DNA from: Oryza sativa Japonica Group | Lineage: Eukaryota > Streptophyta > Magnoliopsida > Poales > Poaceae | Length of the DNA stretch: 64,000 nt | Direction of reading: 5' to 3' | Assembly (NCBI RefSeq): GCF_034140825.1 | Contig: NC_089038.1 | Span: forward strand, 24,271,501-24,335,500 | Made by a program: the position numbers and the translations under genes | Part shown: in pieces, positions 11,851 to 22,274 of the stretch | Numbering within the stretch: position 1 is the stretch's first letter | How the letters are laid out: each line of letters opens with the position of its first letter | Notes under the pieces: generated by a model | Seen by the model: only the letters and a program-made list of their open reading frames with translations | The model's database searches: none | Told to the model about the DNA's origin: nothing

Positions 11851-12122
11851 CTCCCTCCATCTACTTTTGGTAGTCATATTTCATCTTGGCACACAGATCA
11901 ACGATAAGTGATTATACTAATCATCCATTTAAATATGCTACTAGTCATTCCTCGTAAACAAGCGATTCATTAATATTTACATTCCTCGATGCCCATGTAG
12001 CCAATCTTGTATGAAAGAATGGAGAGTACCATTAAGATGATAAGTTGTTGGATTGAAATATGCCTATCAAAAATAAAATTTTCAGATTTGAAAAAATGAT
12101 TATCAAAAGTAGATCGAGGGAG
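11851..12122. mobile_element. Stowaway-like MITE
   Basis: Left end CTCCCTCCATCTACTTTTGG and right end matching its reverse complement (CAAAAGTAGATCGAGGGAG), with TA at both borders (11849-11850 and 12123-12124). It is 272 bp, AT-rich and non-coding. It lies between the small membrane-protein gene and the NAC gene. Confidence 0.75.
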
Positions 12123-12487
12123 TAGTTCCAATGGAGTGTCGGGCTTTCTTTCGAAAAAAAAAACATAGGATTTTAGTATGAAACGCAAAAATGTGAAAAT
12201 GTAAGGATAAATAGAAATACATATATACTCTAAAACAAAGAACCATAAATAAACTTAGTAGAAAAAAAAGCATGAGATTATAGGTGTTTGGAACACAAAA
12301 TTGAGCTAATTACAAGAATCTCGGTAAACAAGCATGTTTACCTTAACATTCTTACTTATATAGTCATTTGAATGGAAGATTTGCACCTTAATCCGTTTTA
12401 GAGTTAGCAAAGAAAAGAAAAAAAATGTTCCAGCAGATGTTTTAGAATTCTGATTTCTGAAACTGCGTCCAGCCTATAGGATACTTA

Positions 12488-12765
12488 GGCCCTCTTTGTT
12501 TAGACTTATAAGCCAACTTATAAGCTGAAAAGTATAAGACTAAACAAACAAGCGGCCTTTTCGTTTGGTTTTTTTAAGCCATAAGCCACTCTAACGCTAT
12601 CAAGCCAAAAGCTAGGTTGGAGAAGCTTTTTTGACTTATGTGAGGTAGATGTATGACTCCACCATTAAACTTAGGACAGTAAATTCACCGGCTTATAAAT
12701 CATATAAGCCAATAAGCTGACTTAAAAGTCTAAGCCAATAAGCCTAAGCCTAAACAAAGAGAGCC
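12488..12765. mobile_element. Tourist-like MITE upstream of the NAC gene
   Basis: The terminal inverted repeats GGCCCTCTTTGTTTAG and CTAAACAAAGAGAGCC are flanked by TTA on both sides (12485-12487 and 12766-12768). The interior repeats the motif TTATAAGCC in both orientations, so the element can fold back on itself. It ends about 290 bp before the NAC start codon and may therefore lie in its promoter. Confidence 0.75.
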
Positions 12766-13058
12766 TTAATTACTGATTTCAACTCCATAAACCTCCTATT
12801 AAACTGAAACTTTGCTTAAAGTTTTCATCTCTTCTTACATTTGTGTTTATTTCTCTCTACCTCTATCTAAATTCCAAACAGGTTTTGTTTTTTTTTTTAC
12901 TTCCCTGCCATCTTATAAATTACAGGCTTACAGCCACTCTATTTCAAAATCCACAAACCTCAATTCCACCGCTCCAATTCAGCCTCTCCAAGGACAAAAA
13001 ACAGAAGAAGAAAAATAAACTTCTCTCTCCGATTCGAAGCTCCTCGCCGCCCTCGGCA

Positions 13059-13907
13059 ATGGCGTCTTCCGCCCATATGGCTGCCGTGCTGAACCTGCCC
13101 TGGGGCTACCGCTTCCGCCCCAGCGACCGCCAGATCATCGCCAACTACCTCGGCCCCATGGCGATCCACGGCGCCGACTCCCTCCCTCAGAGGGGAGACG
13201 TCGTGGAGGGCGTGGACGTCTTCGCCACGCGCCCTGCCGCGATCCCCTTCGAGCCGCGGCGCCACGTGTTTGGGCGGGACGAGGTGCGCGCCTACTTCTT
13301 CGGGGACCAGCCCACCGACAGCCGGGGCCGCGAGGTGCCCGGAGGTGCATGGCTTCCGTGCGGCGGCGGCGACAAGGCGTACTCCGGCGGCGCGGACGGC
13401 GGGGAGGCGGTCGCGTACAGGCGCAAGTACGAGTTCCGCGCCGCCAACGAGGAAGCCGACCGCGCGGGGGAGGAGGCGGCGACGCCGGCGCGGCCGAGAT
13501 GGCGGATGAAGGAGTACCGGCTCAACAAGAGCGCCGCCGAGTTCCGCCGCGCGTACGCGCAGCCCAACCCCAAGGCGAACATGGACTGCGTGGTCCGCGA
13601 GATCTACACGAAGGCGGTGCCACCTCCAACGCCACCGTCCGGCCGCTCCGGCGACGAGGAAATGCAGGAAGGCTCCGACTACTCCGTCATGGACGAGGAC
13701 GAGTTGGTGGACTACTTGCTTCAGGGCTTCGAGGACGGCAACTTCGACGAGGACCAGGACCAGCCCGCAGCGGCAGAGGACGGCGACTACTCCGACGAGG
13801 ACGAGGACCAGCCCGCGGCAGCAGAGGACGGCGACTACTCCGACGAGGACCAGGACCAGCCCGCGGCGGCAGAGGACGGCGACTACTCCGACGAGGATGA
13901 GCCCTGA
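13059..13907 (+). CDS. Divergent NAC-domain transcription factor with acidic repeat tail
   Basis: A 282-residue single-exon protein. The N-terminal NAC/NAM DNA-binding domain is recognisable but divergent: LPWGYRFRPSD (usual LPPGFRFHPTD) near residue 11, a VDVFATRPAAIPFEPR block, RRKYEFR, then RWRMKEYRL (usual WVMHEYRL) and MDCVVREIYTKA (usual VLCRIYKK). The C-terminus has a linker and then three 16-residue acidic repeats (DQPAAAEDGDYSDEDE type), a plausible activation tail. I chose the ATG at 13059 because the NAC motif starts shortly after it and the upstream in-frame extension reads like UTR. NAC factors are nuclear dimers that bind CACG-core sites; targets cannot be read here. Typical NAC genes have introns in the NAC domain, and this one has none, which with the divergence suggests a grass-specific, rapidly evolving clade or a retroposed copy. 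Confidence 0.82.
   Translation: MASSAHMAAVLNLPWGYRFRPSDRQIIANYLGPMAIHGADSLPQRGDVVEGVDVFATRPAAIPFEPRRHVFGRDEVRAYFFGDQPTDSRGREVPGGAWLPCGGGDKAYSGGADGGEAVAYRRKYEFRAANEEADRAGEEAATPARPRWRMKEYRLNKSAAEFRRAYAQPNPKANMDCVVREIYTKAVPPPTPPSGRSGDEEMQEGSDYSVMDEDELVDYLLQGFEDGNFDEDQDQPAAAEDGDYSDEDEDQPAAAEDGDYSDEDQDQPAAAEDGDYSDEDEP
13758..13901 (+). repeat. Three in-frame 48-bp repeats in the NAC gene
   Basis: Three consecutive 48-bp units (13758, 13806, 13854) encode DQPAAAEDGDYSDEDE or the variant ending DEDQ. The copies differ at only a few positions, mainly in the Ala codons, so the expansion is recent or kept uniform by unequal exchange. Copy number could vary between cultivars. Confidence 0.9.
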
Positions 13908-14793
13908 GCGGCGGAGTAGGGTGCGCCGTGCGCTCTTGTCTACCTCCGTCGGGGAGCCGATCGATCGGTGCGGCTCCTCCCGCATCCCCCCGCGGCGCCA
14001 CCGTATCGTGGGTTTCGTCAGACTCGTTCTGTCCCGTTCTCCGTTATTCAGTTTCGAGATGGAGCAGCGATGAACCGTTGACAACGCAGCATCGATCATC
14101 CAAGTCCTCGGTAGGTTGGTCTATCCTTCACTCAAATCCAGAGAGAACTTTTTGATTTGATGCGAAATGTTGTCGAATTGATCGTGCTTTGCTGCACCTG
14201 TATTCTGATCGTGATCGTCACAGACGCATTCTTTTTAGCCGTGCAGGAACTGTTTGTTTCTTCAGTACGTATAGCATTTTTGTTAGCAGTTGGAGGAATA
14301 TAATGGAATAGAATTCTTATGCTGATTAGACATGAACAGATATGAAGAGAAACTCCAGCTGATCTTTAACTTGCTCTCGATGATTGATCTTCCTTTCTCT
14401 ATGATAAATGATTGAGATTGTACACATAAGTGGAATTGTATCATATTACTAGATTTCTCAAGTTCAAGTACAAGGCAGCAATGCATGATTATACACAGAA
14501 CTTTTTAAGGGGGAAAAAATCTATGGAAAAAAGCATGAACATAAAAAAGATCTCAGATATGCTTTCTTCTACATTAGAATGATCAGGTGAGTATAAGTCG
14601 TCACCAGTCATCAAATTCTGCTGGGTGCAATGTCTATCATATTCTTCTCATCTATACTAAAAGCTTCCTGGTATTTCACAATGATCTCCTTGTCAAACAG
14701 TCAAACAACCATGTACGCAACCGTGCTAAGTTTCACAAATACTGAAATGCAGATTAGATAGAGTGGTAAGATCACTACCAGTGACACATCCTG
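13908..14793. other. Convergent 3' regions of the NAC and THA8-like genes
   Basis: The NAC gene (+) and the THA8-like gene (-) converge on this 0.9-kb stretch, so it should hold both 3' UTRs. No other gene, inverted repeat or RNA gene is visible. Confidence 0.4.
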
Positions 14794-16521
14794 TTAAGAG
14801 CTAATTCGTGCCCTCCTATTCTCCGCGATGAGCGATGAACCTCGCCAAATGCTCTTTTGTTCCAGAGTATCGATCATCTCCTCTTCATCAAGAAAGTCCA
14901 AGTCACCGTAATCGTTCTGCGCCTCCAACTTTATATCAGCAGATAGACCCATCTCTCCTAGGGACTCAAGGCCTTTAATCAATGTTCTGTATGTTATCCT
15001 GTCGGGATCACTGTCCCATAGTTTCATTAGACGGAAGCAGTCCATGGTTAATTGTGTAAACTCGGCATCCAGCAGTGCCTTCAGAAGCACATTGAAGCCT
15101 TCAGTGTCAGGTTCCAACTGCTCCCTCTTCAGATATGAACAAACCTTGTCAACCTCAGACCGCAACCCTTTGCTTGCCAGCACTGTCACGATATCGACGT
15201 ACAACAGCAACTTAGGCTTGTACCAATGCTCCTTCCGGATCTCCTCAAAGACCTAGCAGAAATCATCAACATTGAGAGGCATCTCAGTATCCATTCCTCA
15301 GTTCTAGAGAAGTTTCTGCTTGTGAGCACCATCTAGTAATCCTAAATGCAGATAAGAATAGATAAAGCAAATCAATCAGGAGAGTTTGGTAAGCAAGGCC
15401 ACAGCAAATATGTTAACACGACTTTACTGGTATTTAATATTTTACTTGTATTGTCTCACACAGAACCTAATCCATATCCTACAGTAAACAGACTTATATC
15501 CCCTGTTGTGCTCTAGAAAAAAGTATCCACGACACATCTCCATTTTTTTTTTAAAAAAAAGAATCATGTTGGGTTAAGGCGAGCAAGAATTTTAGATGGC
15601 CAATACTCAATAGCAGGCTAGCAGCCAGAACAGCAGCACATCATGCTACTCCCTCCTTTTCATGATGTAGGATGTATATCTAGATTCATTAACATCTATA
15701 TGAATGTGGACAATGCTAGAAAGTCTTACATTATGAAACGGGGGAAGTATTTACTAAGGATGGCAGGGTTCTAAGCACTTAACTCAATAACAAAGGCTCT
15801 GCAGTGATAAACTGATAATTGATAAATTAGTGGATGAGAAACTAGAACGATAAAATATCCAGTGGAGTGCCTTGAACTGTTCAGGAGTAGTGACTAGTGA
15901 GTATATACCGGTGATCACAGATTCACAGATACTCCAGTAATGTCAGGTTTTAGCTGAATCCTTGTTCACAAAATTTCTGATCTCGCCTTGGTTCCTCACG
16001 TAATAATAATCCCTAAATTAAGTCATGAGAGAGTAGCACTGTTGAATCCCTAGATCATACTACTTCACAACTTGTAACAATTGACGCCATTTGATATTGC
16101 GTTCAAAACGTATTGACATCTGGTACGATTCGCTGACAAACTGAATCACAGAATTGTAGTATATACACTGCGCACGGTGACAGTCACAGGCATAAGAGGG
16201 GTGTACCTGGAGAGCGAGGAGGGCCTCGCCCTGCGCGGCGAGCTCGCGGAAGACGGCGACCATGTCGGCCTTGAGCAGCCGCCGGAGCTTGGGCTCCACG
16301 GGGACGGCGGCGGCGGCGGCGGAGGGGGAGCCCCGGAGGGCGGCGCGCTTGAGGGACTGGACGGCCTGGATGGCCTCGGTGCTGAGGTAGCGACCCCGCT
16401 GCGTCGGCTTCCGGTTCTTGCTCCTGTCCCGCATCGTGATGACGGCGGCGGCTCTCCGACGAGCGGCGGCGCGGGGAGGGGCAAGGCGGAGTGACGAACG
16501 GACGACCGCAGCGGGGAGCAT
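14794..16521 (-). CDS. THA8L: THA8-like organellar PPR protein (two exons)
   Basis: Model on the minus strand: exon 1 16207-16521, exon 2 14794-15252, 257 residues. The donor CTCCAG/GTAC and the acceptor TGCTAG/GTC join in phase 0 to give GEALLALQ/VFEEIRKEHWY. The N-terminus is Arg/Ala-rich like a plastid or mitochondrial transit peptide, followed by MRDRSKNRKPTQRGR and LSTEAIQAVQSLKRA, which I recognise from THYLAKOID ASSEMBLY 8-like proteins. About four short PPR motifs follow, including EPDTEGFNVLLKALLDAEF and DRITYRTLIKGLESLGE, and an acidic tail ends the protein. THA8 proteins are unusually short PPR proteins that bind organellar group II intron RNA and promote splicing. THA8 itself serves plastid ycf3-2 and trnA introns; the target of this relative is not readable. 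The 954-bp intron carries a small MITE. Confidence 0.85.
15649..15747. mobile_element. Short Stowaway-like MITE in the THA8-like intron
   Basis: CTCCCTCCTTTTCATGATG at the left and ATTATGAAACGGGGGAAG at the right, flanked by TA on both sides. The arms share ATTCATTAACAT-type and CTAGAAAGTC-type sequence with the MITEs at 18654, 37287, 61435 and 63715, so all belong to one family. It is 99 bp and lies in the single intron of the minus-strand PPR gene. Confidence 0.7.
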
Positions 16522-16729
16522 CGCCAGTCGCCACCGTAAACGTGCGAAGGATTGGGATTAGTTTGGGGTGGGCCAGCCTGGTTGCTCTATGGCCATATGG
16601 CCCATGAGAAATATAAATTGGAGTAAAGGACATCTATCTATCTATCTATCTATCTATTATTAAAACAGTTTTAAAAGGAAGCATCACGTTGCTGCGGGGG
16701 CTAAAAATTTCCACATTAATCGGAAAAAA

Positions 16730-17520
16730 AAAGGAGAGTCCAAGAAGAAGTATAATTTAAAAATAGCTGAAAAGTTTCCATATAAGAACCCAATACAAGA
16801 TGAATCAAAATTCGAAATAAAAATAAAATAAAATCCAAAATTAGAAAAGAAAAGGAGAGTCCAAGTAGGAATACAATTTAAAAATAGCTGAAATTCGCAA
16901 TTAAAAATAAGGAATATTAAGATAAGTTTCCATATAAGAATCCAATATGAGATTAATCAAAATTCGAAATAAAAATAAAATAAAATCCAAAATTAGAAAA
17001 GGAATGAGAGTACAAGTAGGAATACAATTTAAAAATAGCTGAAATTCGGAATTAAAAATAAGAAATATTAAAAGAAGAGTCCGTATAAGAACCCAATACG
17101 AGATTAATTAAAATTCAGAATAAAAATAAAAATAAATCCGAAATTAGATAAAGAAAATAAAGAAGAATTCAAGTAGGAATTCGAAATTAAAAATAAGCAA
17201 TATTGAAAAAAGAATTCATATAAGAACCCAATACGATATTAATTAAAATTTTGAATAAAAAAATAATATCCAAAATTAGAAAAATTAAAACAGAGCACAA
17301 GAAGGAATACAATTTTGAAACAACTGAAATTGAAAATAAAAAATAAAAACATTAAAGAACACAATACGGTATTAACTAATTTTTTTAAAAAAATAAATTT
17401 TGAAATTAGAAAAATAAAAATATGATTTTAATTAGGAATACAATTTATAAATAACTAAAATTTGTGATAAAAATAAAGATTATTGAAAGAAAAGACCATC
17501 TAAAACACACGACAAGATAA
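16730..17520. repeat. First internal repeat array of the Helitron
   Basis: At least four imperfect copies, spaced about 120-150 bp, share the order GGAGAGTCCAAG, GGAATACAATTTAAAAATAG, CTGAAATTC, TATAAGAACCCAATAC, GATTAATCAAAATTC and AAATCCAAAATTAG. Copies towards the right are more diverged. There is no coding potential. Confidence 0.75.
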
Positions 17521-17679
17521 ATTAAGTAACATGTCTATAAAGGAGTAGAATGTTGGCGGTTGATATGGCATATAAAAACTGCTAATAAAACACCAAATAG
17601 AATCCTAATGATGATTAAAAGGAGGGACGACAGGCAGGCCGTGAAGCAAACGAGCAAGACGATTGCTGGGAATTCTAGA

Positions 17680-18320
17680 AAGTAAAAAAAAATAAACCCT
17701 ATTGATAATCATATTCGATTTTTAAAATCTCAATGACAATAAAAAGGAGAAGCAGCGAGCGGGGTATATAGAAGTATAATTGCAGAGCCACCGACGGTTG
17801 ACGGGACTTTTAGAAAATAAAATATGAATTCCAACGATAGTTATGTTCGATTTTTAGAATCACAATGGCAATAAAGAGTAGGCGGCGGACGGACCGTAGA
17901 GTAGCATAGTGGCATCGTTTGACGAGACTTCTAAAAATTATAAAAAATGAAACCCAACAAGACAATAAACTCTAAAAACTACAATGTTAAATTTTAAAAA
18001 GTTTGGAACTTCTAAAAAGTAAAGAAAAAACGATAATAATTATGTTCGATTTTAAAATCTCAATGACAATAAAGAAGGGAGGCAGCGGGCGAGCCGTAGA
18101 GAAGTACAATGGCAAAGCCGCTGACGGTTTGGCGGGACTTCTAGAAAGTAAAAATGAACCCAAACGATAATTATGTTCGATTTTTACAATCTCAATGACA
18201 ATAAAGAGAAGAGACAGTGGACGGGACATAGAGGAGTATAATGGCAACGTTTGATGGGACGTCTAGAAATTATAAAAACGAAGCCCAACATGACAATAAA
18301 CTCTAGAAACTATAAGATAC
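17680..18320. repeat. Second internal repeat array of the Helitron
   Basis: Four copies of a unit containing ATGTTCGATTTTTA, AATCTCAATGACAATAAA, a GC-richer part (GCAGCGGGCGAGCCGTAG type), GTATAATGGCA and GGGACTTCTAGAAA, at about 17710, 17841, 18041 and 18170. Spacing is about 130 bp, except one interval widened to about 200 bp by an extra insert (AACCCAACAAGACAATAAACT type), which recurs near 18270. Confidence 0.75.
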
Positions 18321-18653
18321 AATTTTTAAAGATTCCAAGGAGAATGAATAGAAATAGTGGTAGATCGAGCAAGCAAATAAAGAAGAAGATGACATAAGGG
18401 GTAGCAACTGGTGTGACTTTTAAAAAAAATTATATAATTAGAAACACGATGATGATAAGGTTTGGTCTTTCAAACTCTTAAGACAATGAGATAGTTATTT
18501 AATAAATTTTAAGTAAAATCATACTTTAAAAATAGATTTTGTTTAGGTGCTAGCCGCGCAATTGCGCGGGCCACCCAGCTAGTTTTGCAAAAGAAGAGGT
18601 GTTCGTAAATTTGTCCAAGTAAATGTGCTAAGTTATCCCTATTTGTTTATGTA

Positions 18654-18769
18654 CTTCCTCCGTTTCACAATGTAAGTCATTCTAGCATTTTCCATATTTA
18701 TCTAGATTCATTAACATTAATATAAATGTGGGAAATGCTAGAATGACTTACATTGTGAAACGGATGGAG
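18654..18769. mobile_element. Stowaway-like foldback MITE
   Basis: The 116-bp element is nearly one perfect hairpin. The left arm CTTCCTCCGTTTCACAATG is mirrored by CATTGTGAAACGGATGGAG, with TA at both borders. It lies just right of the Helitron. Confidence 0.8.
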
Positions 18770-18788
18770 TACTTCACATTTTCAAATA

Positions 18789-19047
18789 CTCCATCCGGTC
18801 GATGTTTAGAATATATTTTGATTAAACTTTTGAAATTTCGACCATCACTAACTTCTCAAATACTTAGTTTTTTTTGTTACAAAAGAAATGGTTCACATAG
18901 ATGTACCTTAAAAGGTACTATCATAAAGGTACTATCATAAATGTATTATATTTTATGAATTTTTTATAATACAAAATTAACGGTCGAAGTTTAAAATTTT
19001 ACCCAAAACTTATCTAAAATACCATACATTTTATTACCGGAGGGAAT
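18789..19047. mobile_element. Probable degenerate Stowaway-like MITE
   Basis: Left CTCCATCCGGTCGATG and right ATTACCGGAGGGAAT are inverted and TA-flanked. The interior is AT-rich and includes a short tandem repeat of AAGGTACTATCATAA. Terminal similarity is weaker than in its neighbours. Confidence 0.45.
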
Positions 19048-19527
19048 TAATAATTGGAAATATTTACTATCATTGTTCTATAGGGTGTGCGTGTTAATAG
19101 GGGTGAGTGTACACGTATTGTATTTCAAAAGAAAAAAAATACTGACAAAGATAAGAATTATGGTGATGGAAATTAGATTTTACGTGATGGTGGACGTGTA
19201 AGATTCAACTAACTAAAATTAGAGAGCTCAGAAAGGGACTTTCCTCCCAATTATAGTCCTCTATATTAAAAAGGTGGGAATTTACTCACAAACTCCACCT
19301 TCCAGTTATTCCTACAACTCATCATCTCCTCCAGCCAAACAAAAGACTTATTAACCCCTAAAATTCCCATCCCCTCAGCATCCTTTACAAATTTTTTTCA
19401 CTGTCGTACGTCGAAGATTTTATTGTTCAGAATCGACACGGCCATACAGGGAGGCCTAATGGACATTCTAGTCAGCAGTGAGCACTCCGCGTAATAAACG
19501 GTCGCGACAATGGACCGTGGCCAGGTG
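19048..19527. other. 3' flank of DAO
   Basis: AT-rich sequence just past the DAO stop on the minus strand, expected to hold its 3' UTR. No gene or clear repeat is seen. Confidence 0.35.
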
Positions 19528-20748
19528 TCAGGCCGCCAGACGCGCGAGCGCCTCGCCGGCGCGCTCGCCGGTGGACAGCCGGAGCCTCCGGTAGTCGTCG
19601 TACTTGAACTCCCTGTACCGGCGCGGGTGCTCGCCGTCCACCAGCTCCCCCGGCGCGCTCACCGTGTCGTCCTTGGGCGCCAGCAGGAACATGGCGATCG
19701 ACACGCGCGGCACCGCCGCCACGCACTGCACCCTGTGCTTCACGTTGTGCAGCCTCCCGTTGCTCCACGCCTGAGACAACACACCGAGATTCGGTGAGAA
19801 ATTCCCGCGAAAAATGGAATAGTAGTTACTCCCTTCGTCTCGAATTATAAGTCGTTTGATATTTTCTTAATATTTTTAGGTTGAATCAAATTTATAGAAA
19901 AATAACAACACCTACAGCACCGACGGAGGGATATATCTTATTAATTTTAGTAATTAAATTGAATATATTTTGATGATATGTTTGTGAACCTGGCCGACGT
20001 CGCCGACGTTGACGACGAACGAGCCGGGGAGGGGGTCGACGGGGACGAACTCGCCGGCGGCGGGGTCGAGCACCTCGAGCCCGCCAACGCACTCGTCCTC
20101 CTGGAGCACGGTGAGGAAGCCGGAGTCCGTGTGGACCTGCACGCCGGGGGAGCCCACGGAGTCCTGCGTGTAGTTGTACCTGTTCATGCGGAACTGGCAC
20201 GGCCAGTCCTGGAACGAGGCGCCGTGCAGCCCCAGGCTCGCGGCGACCTTGCCGGCGACGTCCACGATCAGCGAGTGCATCCTCTCGGCGTACGCCTTCA
20301 CGGTCTCCCTGCTTCATCCGGGCCCGGATTAATTCATCCGTTTCTTGAGACCAAAATCGCAATTCCAATTGGGATTGGGGGGCGGTGCAAGATCAGTAAA
20401 TGGTCACCTGACGTGGGGCGGCGCGTCGAGGCGGGCGCAGAAGGCGTCGACGTCGGCGGGGGCGGCGGCGTCGCAGAGGCCGAAGGCCTCGTAGAGCGGG
20501 TTGGCTGTGCCGGGCGGGACGTAGCCGCTGCCCGGGATGATGTCGGCGTTGCGGCGCTTGGCGTCGTCGGGGAGGTCGAAGAGCGCGCGCACCGCGGCCT
20601 TCATCTCGGCCTGGAGCCCCGGCGGCACGCCGTGCCCCGACACCCGGAAGCAGCCCAGCCGCGCGCACGCGTCGCGCAGCCTCGCCGTCTCCTCCGCGCC
20701 GCCGCCGCCGCCGGCCAGCCGCAGGTCGATCGCCGGGATCTCCACCAT
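19528..20748 (-). CDS. DAO: DAO, 2-oxoglutarate-dependent dioxygenase for auxin oxidation (three exons)
   Basis: Model: exons 20408-20748, 19990-20308 and 19528-19770 (minus), 300 residues, with phases that close exactly. The N-terminal DIOX_N part begins MVEIPAIDLRL. The Fe(II)/2-oxoglutarate fold has the iron ligands His and Asp in VHTDSGF (about residue 173), a second His at about 232 in HNVKHRV, and the 2-oxoglutarate-binding Arg of RVS at about 242. I recognise the sequence as rice DAO, which converts the auxin indole-3-acetic acid to inactive 2-oxoindole-3-acetic acid in the cytosol. Published work on the rice gene ties it to anther dehiscence, pollen fertility and seed initiation. All catalytic residues are present. 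The intron at 19771-19989 holds a small MITE-like insert. Extension upstream of the ATG at 20748 lacks family similarity. Confidence 0.93.
19829..19931. mobile_element. Small Stowaway-like insert in a DAO intron
   Basis: CTCCCTTCGTCTCG at the left and CACCGACGGAGGGA at the right are inverted and TA-flanked. It occupies about half of the 219-bp intron 2 of DAO. Confidence 0.6.
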
Positions 20749-21230
20749 CTCTCTCACTCTCGCCTTTCGTTCTTGGCGCGGGGGCTCGCCGCCGAGTCCG
20801 GGGTGGTGGTATTTAGAGGTGCGACGTGAAAGCGACGCGCGGGGGCGAGGGGGCGCAGGGGGGCGGCGAGTCGCGCCACGGCTTGTCGCCTGGGAGCGAC
20901 ACGGTGCGTGCGAGCAAGGGAAAACGAGGCCGTTTTTTGTTGGCGTATTTGCCCTGTTCGGCGAGACAGCCGATCGACACACGGGGGGGCGCCGTTTCCC
21001 GCTGCTGCCTCTGCCTTTGCTTCGTCACGACACTCACCGCTCGCACCGTGGTGGATCGAACGATCAGCACGACATGTGACACATGTTTCTAGCTTGCACT
21101 TTACGAATTCGTGCGCGATATGGACAGGTGAGATTGAGATTGCTTCGGATGATCGCAGTGTTTGCTTCTGGTATCCCACGACAATGGAAGGGAACATTTT
21201 TATAAGAGGTTTTTGCTCGGAGCACTGCTA

Positions 21231-21379
21231 CACGTATTAAATTTTTCTTACTAAATTTGTACTAACAATCATCCCAACCGTTTGATTCAAGTAGATGTAA
21301 GTTATAAAAAATCTAAATGCACTCATAACATGATATGTCAGTGTTAGTAAAAATTTAGTAAGAAAAAGTTAGTACGTAT
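21231..21379. mobile_element. Inverted-repeat element upstream of DAO
   Basis: ACGTATTAAATTTTTCTTAC at the left is mirrored by GTAAGAAAAAGTTAGTACGT at the right, about 150 bp overall. The inner parts ACTAAATTTGTACTAAC and GTTAGTAAAAATTTAGT pair as well. It is MITE-like; class and target duplication are not clear. It lies about 0.5 kb upstream of the DAO start codon. Confidence 0.55.
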
Positions 21380-22125
21380 AGACTTTTCTTTTTCTCGTTC
21401 AGTATCTTAATTATCCTGCACACCTGGTGTGCCGCTGTTTCATTGTTTGTCTTCTGACATAGACAGAGGCAACGACGAGGATAACGCTGCGCAGAACCGG
21501 GGACATCCAGATACGCAATCCACACTGATGAAGTCGTCATCCGTGACGTTCGGTTTCAGCATGCTGCGTTCCATCTCAGTTAGTAGTGGCTCCTCTCCCC
21601 TATATACGCGCAGCGCATTGGCATGAATCCATTCTGTGGCCAGCATTGCAGGACACAGGGCGCCTGGGGCGAGTGGGTCGGGTCGCTCGGACGCAGCGTA
21701 TGCTCAAGTGCGGGGCGGGGTCCAACCAAAGTAGTAGTTGTAGCCACTAGCCGGCGCCACCCACTGGCAGTGGCAGCCAGCGCACTGCGCACGCCCGTTC
21801 CCGTGAAATTCTCATACGCGCCCGTGAAATTCTCGTACGGCCATGGACTCGGGCCCCTCGGGTGGATGTGGAACAGGCGCGCGCCGTGGCTCGAGGCGTC
21901 CCCCGGTAGGTTGTGGGGGAAGACGAGGCCGTACGTCGCGACCACGCGCGCGCGCGACGTTGCACGGGCGTTTCGGCGTGAGATAGCTCTCGCGGCTCGG
22001 CGGGCTGCGGCCTGCGGGGGTACGTGGGAAACCGGGGGGGAGCGAGCCGTCGGGGTGTTTGCCGCTTTGGGTTCGGGGTGTACGCCTGTCGTCTCCGTCG
22101 TCGGAGTTCCGCGAGAACGGTGGTT

Positions 22126-22264
22126 GGTACGCGCCTGACCAATGTTGACGACGGACGAGGCCGGGAGGGGGTCGACGGGAATGAACTTGCCGGCGGCTGG
22201 TCCAGCACCTTGGGCTCCTGGAGAACGATGAGGAAGCCGGAGACCGTGTGAATCTGCACGCCGG
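22126..22264 (-). pseudogene. Fragment of a second DAO-like exon
   Basis: Read on the minus strand, this stretch encodes GVQIHTVSGFLIVLQE, then KVLD, then (after a frame change) KFIPVDPLPASSVVNIGQ. These align with DAO exon 2 (GVQVHTDSGFLTVLQE, EVLDPAAGEFVPVDPLPGS, VVNVGDVGQ). The iron-binding Asp of HTD is Val here, about ten residues are missing in the middle and there is a frame change, so it cannot encode an active enzyme. No counterpart of exon 1 or exon 3 is visible beside it. It is therefore a partial, probably old, duplicate of the neighbouring DAO gene in the same orientation, about 1.4 kb upstream of it. Confidence 0.7.
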
Positions 22265-22274
22265 GTAACCTGCT

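Larger units (their letters stand above)
16633..18582 (+). mobile_element. Non-autonomous Helitron
   Basis: The left end starts with TC (inside a TCTA microsatellite at 16633) followed by TATTATTAAAAC, the form of rice Helitron 5' ends. The right end is CTAG at 18579-18582, preceded by a perfect 16-bp palindrome at 18554-18569 (CCGCGCAATTGCGCGG), the diagnostic subterminal hairpin. The element sits between A and T with no target duplication, as Helitrons do. The 1.95-kb interior is A-rich, has no helicase or Rep frame and consists largely of two internal repeat arrays. The exact left border is uncertain by multiples of four bases because of the microsatellite. Confidence 0.8.

Noticed and set aside
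12960-14099. Minus-strand open frame of 379 codons opposite the NAC gene
   Set aside because: It mirrors the acidic repeats as Val/Leu/Gly text and has no known domain; the NAC domain is on the plus strand.
19978-20829. Plus-strand open frame of 283 codons across DAO exons 1 and 2
   Set aside because: It runs through DAO introns and exons on the opposite strand; Arg/Val/Gly-biased, no family.
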